This document shows, piece by piece, positions 21,147-29,797 of a stretch of DNA of 64,000 nucleotides (position 1 is its first letter; each line of letters starts with the position of its first letter). The notes under the pieces are model-generated. The model saw nothing but the letters and a program-made list of their open reading frames with translations, made no database searches and was not told the origin of the DNA. A program made the translations under genes and the position numbers. This stretch comes from Devosia sediminis. GTDB taxonomy: Bacteria; Pseudomonadota; Alphaproteobacteria; Rhizobiales; Devosiaceae. The stretch covers positions 372,001 through 436,000 of the forward strand of contig NZ_JAEKMH010000001.1 of the NCBI RefSeq assembly GCF_016411825.1, written 5' to 3'.

Positions 21147-22163
21147 ATGTACGGAACCATTATGCATGCGCCGGGCGATGTCCGGTACGAAGAGCTGGCC
21201 ATGCCCACGATCCAGCAGCCGACGGATGCGATCATCAAGCTGTCGGCGACCTGCATCTGCGGATCGGACCTTTGGCCCTATCGCGGCGCCAACGCGATCA
21301 CCGCGCCCATGGCCATGGGCCACGAATATTGCGGCATCGTGGTCGAGGTCGGCAGCGACGTGAAGACGGTCAAGCCCGGGCAGTTCGTGGTCGGCTCCTT
21401 CGTGCTCTCGGACAATACTTGCCCGCATTGCGCCCATGGCTTTCAGTCATCCTGCGAGCAGCGAGAATTCATGACTGGGGCGCAGGCCGAATATGCCCGC
21501 ATCCCGCTGGCCGACGGCACGCTGGTGAGCACCGACAGCCAACCGGACGAAGACCTGATCCCGAGCCTGCTAGCCGTTTCGGACGTCTTGGGCACGGGCT
21601 GGTACGCAGCCGATGCGGCGCGGGTGCAGGCTGGCATGAGTGTGGTCGTGGTCGGTGACGGCGCGGTGGGCCTCATGGGCGTGCTGGCGGCCAAGCAGAT
21701 GGGCGCCGAGCGCATCATCGCCATGAGCCGCCACAAGAGCCGGCAGGACCTGGCGCTGGAATATGGCGCGACCGACATCGTGGCCGAGCGCGGGGAGGAA
21801 GGGATCGCCAAGATCAAGGCAATGACCAACCGGATCGGCGCCGATGCCGTGCTCGAATGCGTCGGCACGCAGGAATCCATGACGCAGGCCTTGCAGGTGG
21901 CGCGGCCCGGCTCGATGGTGGGCTTTGTCGGCGTGCCGCATGGCGTGCAGTTCGACGGCCAGAAACTGTTCTTCACCCAGGTCGGCATGCTGGGCGGTCC
22001 GGCGCCGGTGCGCCGCTTCCTGCCGCACCTCATGGACCTGGTGCTGAGCCGCAAGATCAATCCGGGCAAGGTGTTCGACCAGCAGATCCCGCTGGCCGAC
22101 GTAGCGGAGGGCTATCGCGCCATGGACGAACGCCGGGCCATCAAGACGCTGCTGCGGGTTTAG
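21147..22163 (+). CDS. zinc-dependent alcohol dehydrogenase
   Basis: A 338-residue medium-chain dehydrogenase. Catalytic zinc ligands are in CICGSDLWPYRG and GHEYCGIVVEVG. The structural zinc loop is DNTCPHCAHGFQSSCEQ. The Rossmann motif reads VVVVGDGAVGLMGVLAAKQMGA. It interconverts an alcohol and a carbonyl with NAD(P). ATG 21147 was chosen by GGGAGGAG upstream and by the conserved opening MYGTIMHAPGDVRYEE; the frame is open further upstream without support. It lies between two aldo/keto reductases in one operon. Confidence 0.93.
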   Translation: MYGTIMHAPGDVRYEELAMPTIQQPTDAIIKLSATCICGSDLWPYRGANAITAPMAMGHEYCGIVVEVGSDVKTVKPGQFVVGSFVLSDNTCPHCAHGFQSSCEQREFMTGAQAEYARIPLADGTLVSTDSQPDEDLIPSLLAVSDVLGTGWYAADAARVQAGMSVVVVGDGAVGLMGVLAAKQMGAERIIAMSRHKSRQDLALEYGATDIVAERGEEGIAKIKAMTNRIGADAVLECVGTQESMTQALQVARPGSMVGFVGVPHGVQFDGQKLFFTQVGMLGGPAPVRRFLPHLMDLVLSRKINPGKVFDQQIPLADVAEGYRAMDERRAIKTLLRV

Positions 22164-22172
22164 GACAAGAAC

Positions 22173-23060
22173 ATGACGCAAAGCTACACGCTCAATACGG
22201 GTGCCGAGATACCTGCTGTGGGTCTCGGGGTCTACCGGTCTTCCCCCGAGGAAACGACGGAATCCGTCGAGACGGCACTGCGGCTGGGCTATCGGCTGAT
22301 CGACACAGCGGCAGCCTATCGCAACGAAGAGCAGGTGGGGCAGGGGCTCCTGGCCAGCGGCGTGCCGCGCGACGAGGTGTTCATCGAGTCCAAGCTCTGG
22401 ATTTCGGACTACACCTATGACGGGGCCGTGCGTGGCGTCGAGCGCTCGCTGCGCAAGCTCGGTCTTGACCATGTCGATCTCTACCTGCTGCACCAGCCGA
22501 CGCCGGACGAGTTCGAGCGCACGCTGGGCGCCTGGAAAGCGCTGACCGAACTGGCCAAGGGCGGCCAGTTGCGTGCGATCGGCGTCTCCAATTTCAACGA
22601 GGCGCAGTTGCAGAAGGTCATGGACGAGACCGGCGTCGTTCCGGCGGTCAACCAGATCGAGCTGCACCCCTTCTACCAGCGCAAAGGGCTGACGGAGTTC
22701 CATCGCCAGCACGGGATCGTCACTCAGGCCTGGTCGCCGATCGGCGGCGTGGCCCGATACTATACGGACAAGCCCAATCCCGAGCATGATCCGTTGACCC
22801 ATCCTGTCGTCGTGGCGATCGCTGATCGCCATCACAAGACGGCGGCGCAGGTCATCCTGCGCTGGCACCTGCAACTGAGCCACCAGGTTATCCCGAAATC
22901 TGTGAAGGCGGCACGCATCGCCGAGAACTTCGACGTCTTCGACTTTACCCTGGCGGTGGACGAGATGGCGCAGATCGATGCGCTGGACCAGGACCGCCGC
23001 GGCGGGCCCGATCCGCAATCGATCAGCACCAAGACCTATCCTTTCGTCATTCCCGATTGA
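22173..23060 (+). CDS. aldo/keto reductase (AKR5-like, 2,5-diketogluconate reductase family)
   Basis: A 295-residue aldo/keto reductase. Tetrad residues: Asp and Tyr in LIDTAAAYRNEEQVG, Lys in FIESKLWI and His in LYLLHQPTP. The family signature is DHVDLYLLHQP, and the cofactor-binding end is QVIPKSVKAARIAEN. It differs clearly from the reductase at 20135, so the two are not a recent duplicate. It starts ten bases after the dehydrogenase stop, and an intrinsic terminator follows its stop. Broad carbonyl substrates are likely. Confidence 0.92.
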   Translation: MTQSYTLNTGAEIPAVGLGVYRSSPEETTESVETALRLGYRLIDTAAAYRNEEQVGQGLLASGVPRDEVFIESKLWISDYTYDGAVRGVERSLRKLGLDHVDLYLLHQPTPDEFERTLGAWKALTELAKGGQLRAIGVSNFNEAQLQKVMDETGVVPAVNQIELHPFYQRKGLTEFHRQHGIVTQAWSPIGGVARYYTDKPNPEHDPLTHPVVVAIADRHHKTAAQVILRWHLQLSHQVIPKSVKAARIAENFDVFDFTLAVDEMAQIDALDQDRRGGPDPQSISTKTYPFVIPD

Positions 23061-23083
23061 GATGGTCTGACTGATGCAGTGAA

Positions 23084-23111
23084 ACCGCCCGGTTTGCGCC
23101 GGGTGGTTTTT
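23084..23111 (+). terminator. intrinsic terminator after oxidoreductase operon
   Basis: ACCGCCCGG (23084-23092) pairs with CCGGGTGGT (23099-23107) with one wobble, followed by a TTTTT run. It ends the three-gene oxidoreductase operon. Confidence 0.8.
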
Positions 23112-23194
23112 GTTTGGCGATTTGTCGAATCCCGGCTTGGCTCGCCGTCGCATGGGCAGAGGGCAGCGTGGTGCGCCCAAACGGGGGAAGACAA

Positions 23195-23569
23195 ATGAAG
23201 ATTGCAGGCTGGATATTGAGTGGGCTGATCGGGCTGTTTCTGGCGATAGCGTCGGCGGCGCCGAAGCTCTTGGGCCTTGAAGCGGCTATCGAGCCGATGG
23301 ACGTGGTGGGCTGGCCGGTGAAATACCTGCTGCTGATTGCGGCGATCGAGATCGGCTGCGTGGTGCTGTTTCTCATTCCGCGCACGGCGCTGCTCGGTGC
23401 GGTGCTGACCACGGGTCTGCTTGGCGCATCCCTGGCGGCCAATCTCCGGGTCGACAATCCGCTGTTCAGCCACACCCTGTTCTCGATCTACCTCGGGATC
23501 GCGGTGTGGGTGGCGCTGTGGCTGCGCGAGGAGAAAGTCAGGGCCGTGTTTCCGCTGGTGCGCCCGTAG
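23195..23569 (+). CDS. DoxX-family membrane protein
   Basis: A 124-residue protein with four hydrophobic helices, starting MKIAGWILSGLIGLFLAIAS. The pattern (PKLLG after helix 1, YLLLIAAIEIGCVVLFLIP for helix 2, then HTLFSIYLGIAVWVALWL) fits DoxX-like proteins. These are small inner-membrane proteins linked to redox or quinone biology, with poorly known function. ATG 23195 follows GGGGGAAG. It is monocistronic, after a terminator. Confidence 0.75.
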   Translation: MKIAGWILSGLIGLFLAIASAAPKLLGLEAAIEPMDVVGWPVKYLLLIAAIEIGCVVLFLIPRTALLGAVLTTGLLGASLAANLRVDNPLFSHTLFSIYLGIAVWVALWLREEKVRAVFPLVRP

Positions 23570-23645
23570 GAAGCTACTGACTGGTCACAGTTTTTACGGC
23601 CGGCTTAAGGGACTATCAGCAGTTTTCCGATAAGCAGTGGCCATC

Positions 23646-24215
23646 ATGGCGCTCAAGTTCGTGGAAGACTCGGTCAATCTGTCGGAGGTCGGCTTCCTCG
23701 TCGCCGACCCCAGTGACCTCTATCGCGAACTGTTCCGGCGACTGCTCTACGGCTTTGGGGCCAAGACCGTGCATGAGGCCGCCGATGCCCATAATGCGGC
23801 ACGCCTGCTGGTTGACCGGGACGTGGATTTCCTGATCGTGGCGGCCGACCTGCCCGGGCCCGGCAAGGAGCGCCAGGCCGGCAGCGGCATAGAATTCGTC
23901 CGCGCCATCCGCCTCGACACAAGGCACGTGCGGCGTTCGATCCCCATGGTCATCACCATGGGCACGGCGCGGCGCATCAGCGTGCACCAGGCGCGCGATT
24001 GTGGCGCCAATTTCGTGCTCTCCAAGCCGGTGGCGCCCGTGGTCCTGTATGACCGGATCAACTGGATCGCCCGGAGGCCGAGACCCTTCTGGGAAAGCCC
24101 GACCTATTACGGCCCCGATCGCCGCTTCCGCGAGGAAGAGCATGACGGCGTGCCAAAGCGCCGGCAGGGCGACGCCGAAGCCGACACCATTGCGCTGGAG
24201 GAAACCGATGCCTGA
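23646..24215 (+). CDS. CheY-like receiver-domain protein, probably lacking the phosphoacceptor Asp
   Basis: A 189-residue protein: receiver fold at about residues 12-130, then a charged tail (FWESPTYYGPDRRFREEEHD). The early acidic residue (VADPSDLYRELF), the Thr position (MVITMGTARR) and the conserved Lys (FVLSKPVAP) can be matched. At the phosphoacceptor strand the sequence is DFLIVAADLPG. Aligning the Pro places Ala66 where Asp is expected, with Asp68 two residues later. It may be a phosphate-independent pseudo-receiver; this is alignment by eye. The stop overlaps the next gene's start, so the two are co-translated. An in-frame GTG at 23637 is an alternative start. Confidence 0.75.
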   Translation: MALKFVEDSVNLSEVGFLVADPSDLYRELFRRLLYGFGAKTVHEAADAHNAARLLVDRDVDFLIVAADLPGPGKERQAGSGIEFVRAIRLDTRHVRRSIPMVITMGTARRISVHQARDCGANFVLSKPVAPVVLYDRINWIARRPRPFWESPTYYGPDRRFREEEHDGVPKRRQGDAEADTIALEETDA

Positions 24216-24702
24216 TGCCGCCGCCGGACGCCTGGTCAATGTGCAAACCAAGTTTCATCGCGAAGCGCTGAAGCCGGGCGGCATCAATCGCAGCGGCGCC
24301 AACATGGCGTCGGACCGCTCGGTTTCGGCAATGAAGGGGCAGGTGGAAGGGCAGATCGAAAAGGCAATCGTGCCGCTCATAGCGCTATTGCGCGCCTGGC
24401 CCGATGCCGATGTGGCCAAGGGCTGCCAATGGGCGGCGCAAACGCGCGACCTGGCGGGCCTGGCGGGCATGCACCTGCTTACCGAAGTGGCCATGCACAC
24501 CTACGACTGCCTCGACGTCGTGCTGATCGACCGCGTGGAAATCCGGCCCGAAGAGGCGGCCTGCTATGCCGATGCGCTGGCTTTCGCGCAGCAGGGGCTG
24601 TGCCGGGGCGACGATCTCGAACCTTTCATGCCGCTGATCCGAGACCTCGAAACGCTGACCAACCGCGTGGCGGCACGGGCGCAGGTCGAAGCGGCGCGCT
24701 GA
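24208..24702 (+). CDS. hypothetical helical protein coupled to the receiver-like gene
   Basis: A 164-residue soluble protein of unknown family. Residues 45-160 look all-helical (MKGQVEGQIEKAIVPLIALLRAW, later EVAMHTYDCLDVVLIDR). That suggests a four-helix arrangement, but no His-phosphotransfer motif (HxxKG type) is visible, so an Hpt role is only a guess. The ATG at 24208 overlaps the receiver gene's stop by eight bases (ATGCCTGA), so the products are probably made together and may interact. Confidence 0.6.
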   Translation: MPDAAAGRLVNVQTKFHREALKPGGINRSGANMASDRSVSAMKGQVEGQIEKAIVPLIALLRAWPDADVAKGCQWAAQTRDLAGLAGMHLLTEVAMHTYDCLDVVLIDRVEIRPEEAACYADALAFAQQGLCRGDDLEPFMPLIRDLETLTNRVAARAQVEAAR

Positions 24703-24725
24703 CCGGGGCCAACGCGCCGCAAGGG

Positions 24726-25100
24726 TCAGGTGCGAGCCGGCATGAAGATGATGACGGCAAAGAGCAGCACGCCGGCAAAGGCGACGAGCGAGGCGGCGGC
24801 AACCACGGGCACGAGGGCGGTATTGCCGTCGAGCATCAGATAGAGCGACGTGCCCATGGCGATGACGCCAATCACGTAGACGAAGTACTGCAGGCGCGGC
24901 AGCAGGCCGCTAGCCTTGGCCGGATTGAGCGCCAGATAGGTGCCGAACAGGGCACTGGTCACCCAGCCGAGCAGATTGATGTGGGCATGGGCGCCGGTGA
25001 CGGCATGGTTGCCGCTCATGGACATGTAGATACCCACGCAGATGCCGGCGATCAGGAACAGGATGGCCGTGCGGAAGTAGAGATGTGCCAGATCTGGCAT
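24726..25100 (-). CDS. small four-helix membrane protein with HAHINL motif
   Basis: A 124-residue inner-membrane protein with four predicted helices. Between helices 1 and 2 it carries GAHAHINLLGWVTSALFG. This HAHxNLxGW motif recalls the haem-ligating helix of haem-copper oxidase/NnrS-type proteins, though the protein is far too short to be an oxidase subunit. Related short proteins occur in alphaproteobacteria, often labelled cytochrome oxidase-like. It could bind haem or copper with its two histidines; that is inference. It is divergent from the AraC gene at 25281. Confidence 0.65.
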   Translation of the reverse strand: MPDLAHLYFRTAILFLIAGICVGIYMSMSGNHAVTGAHAHINLLGWVTSALFGTYLALNPAKASGLLPRLQYFVYVIGVIAMGTSLYLMLDGNTALVPVVAAASLVAFAGVLLFAVIIFMPART

Positions 25101-25280
25101 GCTGGAAGTCCCCCCAAGTTGCGCCGGCCGCCGGGATGGCGACTCTGGCGCGTGGGCGACGATATCATGCCTGTGTTATTATCAGCGGCACGGGTTATGC
25201 GATCCGGACAACAATCAAGCAAACAATTGACACCTATCGGATTTGCCCTAGCTTCTGCCGCCTCGTGGATGGGCTGACAT

Positions 25281-26243
25281 ATGGAAGAATGGTTGTTTTC
25301 GAGCGGCGGCTGTTCGCGGCCGCACCATTTCGAGAATTCGGAACGCCTGCGCTTCCGGCATGGCGCGACGCGCGCCTATCTCGAGGAAGTACAGGTTCTT
25401 CCCGGCATCTGGCTCTATCGCGGGGAAGCCTCGGCCCATTGCCGCTTCCAGATCGACGTGGCGGGGGGCGACCGACAGGGCAGGGTGGTGCTGGGCGGGG
25501 TGCTGTCCAGCCGCGGCCTGCTCAAGCTCGAGGGCTGCGACGACATGGTGTGGCGCGACGATGGGCGCTTCTATGCCCTGTCGCCGATCGAGCGGCATTG
25601 CCGCTACGAGATCGATGCCGAGCGGGGGTGGCGATCGGTGGCGGTGCGGATCGAGGCCGAAGCCATGGACTTTCTCGGCGCTGACGACACCCTGCCCGAT
25701 ATCGTGAGCGATGTGCTGCTGGCGCGGCGCGACGACCTGGCCGACATGGGAACCCTGCCGGGCGGCATCCGCCGGCTGAGCCAGTCGCTGCTGCGCTCGC
25801 CCTTCGAGGGGCCGATCGGGCGGCTCTTCTTGCAGGCGAGGGTTCTCGAACTGCTGGGACACCAGTTTCAGCATCTGGGCGGCGGTAGCCAGAGCCGCAC
25901 CCTGACCTCGCGCGAGCAATCGCGGATCCGCATGGCCCGCGACATGCTGATGGCCGATCTGCGCGATCCGCCCGATCTCGAAGCCCTAGCCAGCATGGCC
26001 GGGCTGTCGTCCAAGAAGCTCAATCGCGGCTTCCGTGATCTCTATGGCACCACGGTGTTTTCCTATCTCCAGGATGCGCGGCTCGACGTCGCGCGGGCGG
26101 CGCTGGAGGCCGGCACGCCGATGCCGCTCAAGCAACTGGCCTGGGACCTCGGCTATGGCCAGGTGAGCAATTTCGTCACCGCCTTCCGCCGCCGCTTCGG
26201 AGTGACACCGGGCAGCCTCCGGCAGGGCCGGCCGCCAGCCTGA
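25281..26243 (+). CDS. AraC-family regulator, PchR-like (paralog 1 of 3)
   Basis: A 320-residue regulator. The N-terminal ~200 residues form a beta-rich sensing domain shared with the regulators at 26400 and 32624. The C-terminal AraC double helix-turn-helix covers about residues 215-318: LEALASMAGLSSKKLNRGFRDLYGTTVFSYLQDARLDVA, then QLAWDLGYGQVSNFVTAFRRRFGVTPG. The YGTTVFSYL wording is typical of the PchR group. PchR senses a siderophore in Pseudomonas; the ligand here is unknown. It lies upstream of a second such regulator and the first HAF autotransporter, likely as part of one surface-protein locus. Confidence 0.9.
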   Translation: MEEWLFSSGGCSRPHHFENSERLRFRHGATRAYLEEVQVLPGIWLYRGEASAHCRFQIDVAGGDRQGRVVLGGVLSSRGLLKLEGCDDMVWRDDGRFYALSPIERHCRYEIDAERGWRSVAVRIEAEAMDFLGADDTLPDIVSDVLLARRDDLADMGTLPGGIRRLSQSLLRSPFEGPIGRLFLQARVLELLGHQFQHLGGGSQSRTLTSREQSRIRMARDMLMADLRDPPDLEALASMAGLSSKKLNRGFRDLYGTTVFSYLQDARLDVARAALEAGTPMPLKQLAWDLGYGQVSNFVTAFRRRFGVTPGSLRQGRPPA

Positions 26244-26399
26244 TGGTCCGGACGCTATGCGTGCCGGAATTGTTTATGCCGGATGGTCCGGCGCATTGAA
26301 TTCGGGCCGTTGAATGGCGAGGGGGAGACCCCCTCCCCAATTCGCCCCGGAGACAGACCCATAGCCAGGAATTCGGTAAGCTGGCGTGCCGCAAGCCCG

Positions 26400-27380
26400 A
26401 TGTCGCGCGGTACGCGGGGAAGCTGGGCCTTTGCCAGCAACAAGGCCGGTGCCACCGAGGTTTTCGACCAGGACGGCCGCATCGCGGTGGAAAAGGCGGG
26501 CCTTTCGGTGCGCATGGATCATGCGGTGATCCGCGAAGGGGTGTCGCTGTTCAGCGGCGGCGGAATTTCGCCGCACGGCTATTCCGTCTCGCCACTGGGA
26601 GACATGCCGTCGAGCAACCTGGTGCTGGGCTGCATGGTGGGCGGCTCGGGCGTGATCCATGCCGAGGGCAATGACAGCCAGCGGTGGCGGCTGCCCGGGC
26701 AGATGTATGCCGTGAGTCTGTCGGAGCGAAAGCTCAGCTACGATATCGACGGCAATGCCGATTATCAGTCGGTGGCGCTGATGCTGACGCCGGATGCGCT
26801 CGAGGCCATGGGCTCGCAGGACGGACTGCCGCGCGTGGTTGACGCCGTGCTCAACGGGCGGGCCGATCCGATGTTGCTGATGCGGGCCATGGCGCCGGGC
26901 GCCGTCCGCGTGGCGCAGGAGCTGATGACGCCGATTTATCAGGGGGCGATGCTGCATCTCTACCAGGAGGGCAAGGCGCTCGAGCTTCTGGCCATGCAAC
27001 TGGACATGCTGGCCGGCGAGATGCCGGATGCCGACCAGTTGAGCGCGCGTGAGCTGATGCGGGTGCGCGAGGCACGCGAGCGGCTCCTGGCCAACCTCCG
27101 GGAACCGGAGAGCCTGACCGCGCTGGCGGGGGCGGTGGGCCTCTCGACACGGCGGCTCAACCTGGGCTTCCGGCTGCTGTTCGGCACGACGGTGTTCGAC
27201 TATCTGCTCGAAGCACGCATGGCGGCGGCGCGGCGGATGCTCGACGAGGGCGCCGAGATGTCGCTCAAGCAACTGGCCTGGACGGTCGGCTATAACCAGG
27301 TGTCCAATTTCAGCACCGCCTTCCGGCGGCGGTTCGGCGTGTCGCCGGGCGTTTATCGGCGCGAGCATGTGGAGGACTGA
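26400..27380 (+). CDS. AraC-family regulator, PchR-like (paralog 2 of 3)
   Basis: A 326-residue paralog of the proteins at 25281 and 32624. The shared middle reads SSNLVLGCMVGGSGVIHAEG and SVALMLTPDALEAMG. The DNA-binding end reads LAGAVGLSTRRLNLGFRLLFGTTVFDYLLEARMAAARRML, then AFRRRFGVSPGVYR. ATG 26400 is chosen because the third paralog aligns from about this point; the frame continues upstream to 26283 without homology. No convincing ribosome site is visible. It directly precedes the first HAF autotransporter and is its most likely regulator. Confidence 0.88.
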   Translation: MSRGTRGSWAFASNKAGATEVFDQDGRIAVEKAGLSVRMDHAVIREGVSLFSGGGISPHGYSVSPLGDMPSSNLVLGCMVGGSGVIHAEGNDSQRWRLPGQMYAVSLSERKLSYDIDGNADYQSVALMLTPDALEAMGSQDGLPRVVDAVLNGRADPMLLMRAMAPGAVRVAQELMTPIYQGAMLHLYQEGKALELLAMQLDMLAGEMPDADQLSARELMRVREARERLLANLREPESLTALAGAVGLSTRRLNLGFRLLFGTTVFDYLLEARMAAARRMLDEGAEMSLKQLAWTVGYNQVSNFSTAFRRRFGVSPGVYRREHVED

Positions 27381-27461
27381 CACCAGTCTTCTGCCATCGT
27401 GTATTTCCTTATGCGCAGCGCGCGCGGGCGTTGAGTGCGTGCAGCGGCTCTCCTAGTTCGC

Positions 27462-27490
27462 AAAGCCGGTCCACTGGGCCGGCTTTTGCT
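27462..27490 (+). promoter_or_regulatory. leader hairpin before HAF autotransporter 1
   Basis: AAAGCCGG (27462-27469) pairs with CCGGCTTT (27479-27486), then TTTTGCTTT, then the ribosome site CGGGAGA at 27493. An intrinsic-terminator-like element lies 20 bases before the start codon. The same layout precedes the genes at 29798 and 33742. Confidence 0.65.
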
Positions 27491-27506
27491 TTCGGGAGAC
27501 TTTTTC

Positions 27507-29657
27507 ATGACCATTGGGACGATCACCACGCGCAGGCAGCGGAACGAGGGGCGGTGGCTGCTGGCAGGCCTGTTGATGGCGACAACGGCCATGGTGGCGG
27601 TCCCAGAAGCGAAGGCGCAGGACGCCGGTATGACGGCTTGGCCCATGGGCATTGTTTCCGTCAATGGCGAGGGCACCATGTTTGCCGCCAATCACGACTT
27701 TATGGCCTATATCGGTAGCGCGGATGGGTCGCAACGACGCCTCCCCACTCTGGGCGGTACCGAAATGGTCGCCTATGGCATCAATCGTGCCGGCAATGTC
27801 GTCGTGGGGCAGGGGCAAAACGCTGATAACAGGGCGCGCGCCTTCCGCTATGTCGGCGATACTGTTTCAGGAACAACCACAGATCTCGGCACCCTGGCGC
27901 CGACCATAGCCAACTCGTACAGCTATGGCCGCGGCGTCTCCGATGACGGGACGCGGGTCGTCGGGCATTCCACTTGGCAAGGCAACCGGCAGTCTTTTGT
28001 CTGGATCGAGGGAGCGACGGGTGGCGTCACCGGCAACGAGCAGATGTATGGTCTCGACGGATTGGCAGGCGGCTATGATCATACCTATGCCTGGGCCATA
28101 TCCGGCGATGGGCGCTATGCCGTGGGCAAGAGCGATGGCGACGGCTTCACCGACATTGCGACCCGTTGGGACCTGGGCGGGCTCACCACCACAGGTACGG
28201 CGACGGTGGAGAATCTCGGCTCCTTGACCGGGATGAGCGGCAATTCATTTGCCAGGGCTGTCTCTGGAGACGGCCGGGTGGTAGTGGGAACTTCGGACGA
28301 TGCCGATGGGCGCATCCGCGCCTTCCGCTGGCGCGAGGGTGCGACCGACGGCGTGGCGAGCAACGTGCAGATGCTCGACCTTGGGACATTGGGCGGCCAG
28401 TATGCCAGCGCCGAGGCGGTCTCCCGCGATGGGCGATGGGTCGTCGGAATCACGCAGGATGAGGCCGATATCGACCTCGGCTTCCGCTGGTCTGAAGAGA
28501 CCGGCATGGAGTCGATCACGGCCTGGCTTAGCCGCTATGGGGTGAATACGACAGGCTACAGGCTGGAGCAGGCCAATGGCATATCCGATGACGGGACCGT
28601 GGTCGTCGGACAGATGCAGGACGAGAATGGGGACTGGTTCGGCTATCTGGCGCGCGGCAAATATGAAGGTCCGACAGGCGGCGGCGAAAATCCGGAAGAG
28701 CCGACCGGCGGCGGCTCAGGCCTGATGAATATCGCCGAGTACCAGCAGACGCTCTATGCCGGTGCCGGTGGCATTGCCAGTGCGGGGGAATTCCTTTCCT
28801 GGCTGCCGATGAATGGCGCGCATCACCGGCCGCTGATGCTGACGCCGGAGCTTGATGGCGACATGTGCGCTTGGGCGACGGGTGACTTTGCCTATCATGG
28901 CGGCAATTCGACGGGGCTGGGCCTGGCGGAAGTCGGCGCCTGCACCGACCTGGCCGGTGGCGCGGTGCGGATCGGCGGGGCGGTGGGCACGACGCGGTCG
29001 TGGCAGGATCTGGCGCTGGGTGGTTCGAGCCGCATGGCGGGTCAGTATGTGCTCGGCGAGGTGGACTGGCAGCCCGACGGCACGCCGCTGCTCCTTTCAG
29101 TCACCGGCATGCTGGGCGGCTGGCAGGCCAATGTCGACCGCGCTTATTCGAACGGTGCCGATACGGCGATTTCGAGCGGGCAGACCAATGCCATGGGTGG
29201 CGTGGTGCGGCTGCGCGCGGACTGGCTGGACGCGGCGACGCTGGGCAATACGACGATCAACCCGTGGACCTCGGTGAGTGTCGGGGCGCTGCATGTCGAC
29301 GGCTATACGGAAAGCGGTGGACCGTTCCCGGCACGGTTCAATGCGCAGGACTTGAGCCACGTGGACGTGCGTCTCGGCCTCACCGCCATTACGGAAATCA
29401 CGACCCAGACCAAGCTCTCCACCACGTTCGAAGTCGCGCATCGTACTGGCTCGGCGCCCACGGCCAGCGGTCAGGTCGATGGGCTCTTTGCCTTCTCGCT
29501 CGGCGGCGGGCAGCAGTCCAATACCTGGCTGCGCGTCGGGGCCGAGCTCGACCACAAGATCAACGAGTCCCTGTCGCTGTCGGGCTCGGTGCACTTCGCC
29601 ACAGCAGGCCGCGACCCGAGCGTTGCTGGCTCGATCGGCCTCAAGGGAGCTTTCTGA
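27507..29657 (+). CDS. HAF-repeat autotransporter 1
   Basis: A 716-residue surface protein. A twin-Arg-containing signal peptide runs to PEAKAQ (residue ~38). The passenger, about 40-395, is built from HAF repeats, recognised by recurring GDGRVVVG, AFRW and DLGTLGG phrases. A Pro/Gly-rich linker with TGGGENPEEPTGGG follows. From about residue 403 the C-terminal ~312 residues form an autotransporter-type beta-barrel ending GSIGLKGAF, with the terminal Phe needed for outer-membrane insertion. The passenger would be exposed at the surface; its ligand is unknown. ATG 27507 follows CGGGAGA. The barrel is nearly identical to that of the next gene, which indicates a recent duplication or gene conversion. 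Confidence 0.88.
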   Translation: MTIGTITTRRQRNEGRWLLAGLLMATTAMVAVPEAKAQDAGMTAWPMGIVSVNGEGTMFAANHDFMAYIGSADGSQRRLPTLGGTEMVAYGINRAGNVVVGQGQNADNRARAFRYVGDTVSGTTTDLGTLAPTIANSYSYGRGVSDDGTRVVGHSTWQGNRQSFVWIEGATGGVTGNEQMYGLDGLAGGYDHTYAWAISGDGRYAVGKSDGDGFTDIATRWDLGGLTTTGTATVENLGSLTGMSGNSFARAVSGDGRVVVGTSDDADGRIRAFRWREGATDGVASNVQMLDLGTLGGQYASAEAVSRDGRWVVGITQDEADIDLGFRWSEETGMESITAWLSRYGVNTTGYRLEQANGISDDGTVVVGQMQDENGDWFGYLARGKYEGPTGGGENPEEPTGGGSGLMNIAEYQQTLYAGAGGIASAGEFLSWLPMNGAHHRPLMLTPELDGDMCAWATGDFAYHGGNSTGLGLAEVGACTDLAGGAVRIGGAVGTTRSWQDLALGGSSRMAGQYVLGEVDWQPDGTPLLLSVTGMLGGWQANVDRAYSNGADTAISSGQTNAMGGVVRLRADWLDAATLGNTTINPWTSVSVGALHVDGYTESGGPFPARFNAQDLSHVDVRLGLTAITEITTQTKLSTTFEVAHRTGSAPTASGQVDGLFAFSLGGGQQSNTWLRVGAELDHKINESLSLSGSVHFATAGRDPSVAGSIGLKGAF

Positions 29658-29682
29658 CGGAAGCGTCCACGCGCGTTTATGC

Positions 29683-29707
29683 GGGACGGCAAGATTTATG
29701 CCGTCCC
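29683..29707 (+). terminator. hairpin after HAF autotransporter 1
   Basis: GGGACGGCA (29683-29691) and TGCCGTCCC (29699-29707) form a perfect 9-pair stem with a 7-base loop, 25 bases after the stop. No T-run follows, so it may stabilise the 3' end or act as a weak terminator. Confidence 0.5.
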
Positions 29708-29748
29708 TGACGGCGCGTTGAGCAGAATGCCCGAACCCCATAGTTGCC

Positions 29749-29783
29749 AAAGCCGGTTCCATTCGTGGAGCCGGCTTTTGCTT
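29749..29783 (+). promoter_or_regulatory. leader hairpin before HAF autotransporter 2
   Basis: AAAGCCGG (29749-29756) pairs with CCGGCTTT (29771-29778), followed by TTTTGCTTT and the ribosome site CGGGAGAG. It is the same element and order as before 27507, with a different loop. Confidence 0.65.
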
Positions 29784-29797
29784 TCGGGAGAGATATC

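Noticed and set aside
25101..25280. A tRNA or rRNA fragment in this or other gaps over 150 bases
   Set aside because: No cloverleaf pattern, GTTC-type T-loop with acceptor stem, or rRNA-like block was seen by eye.
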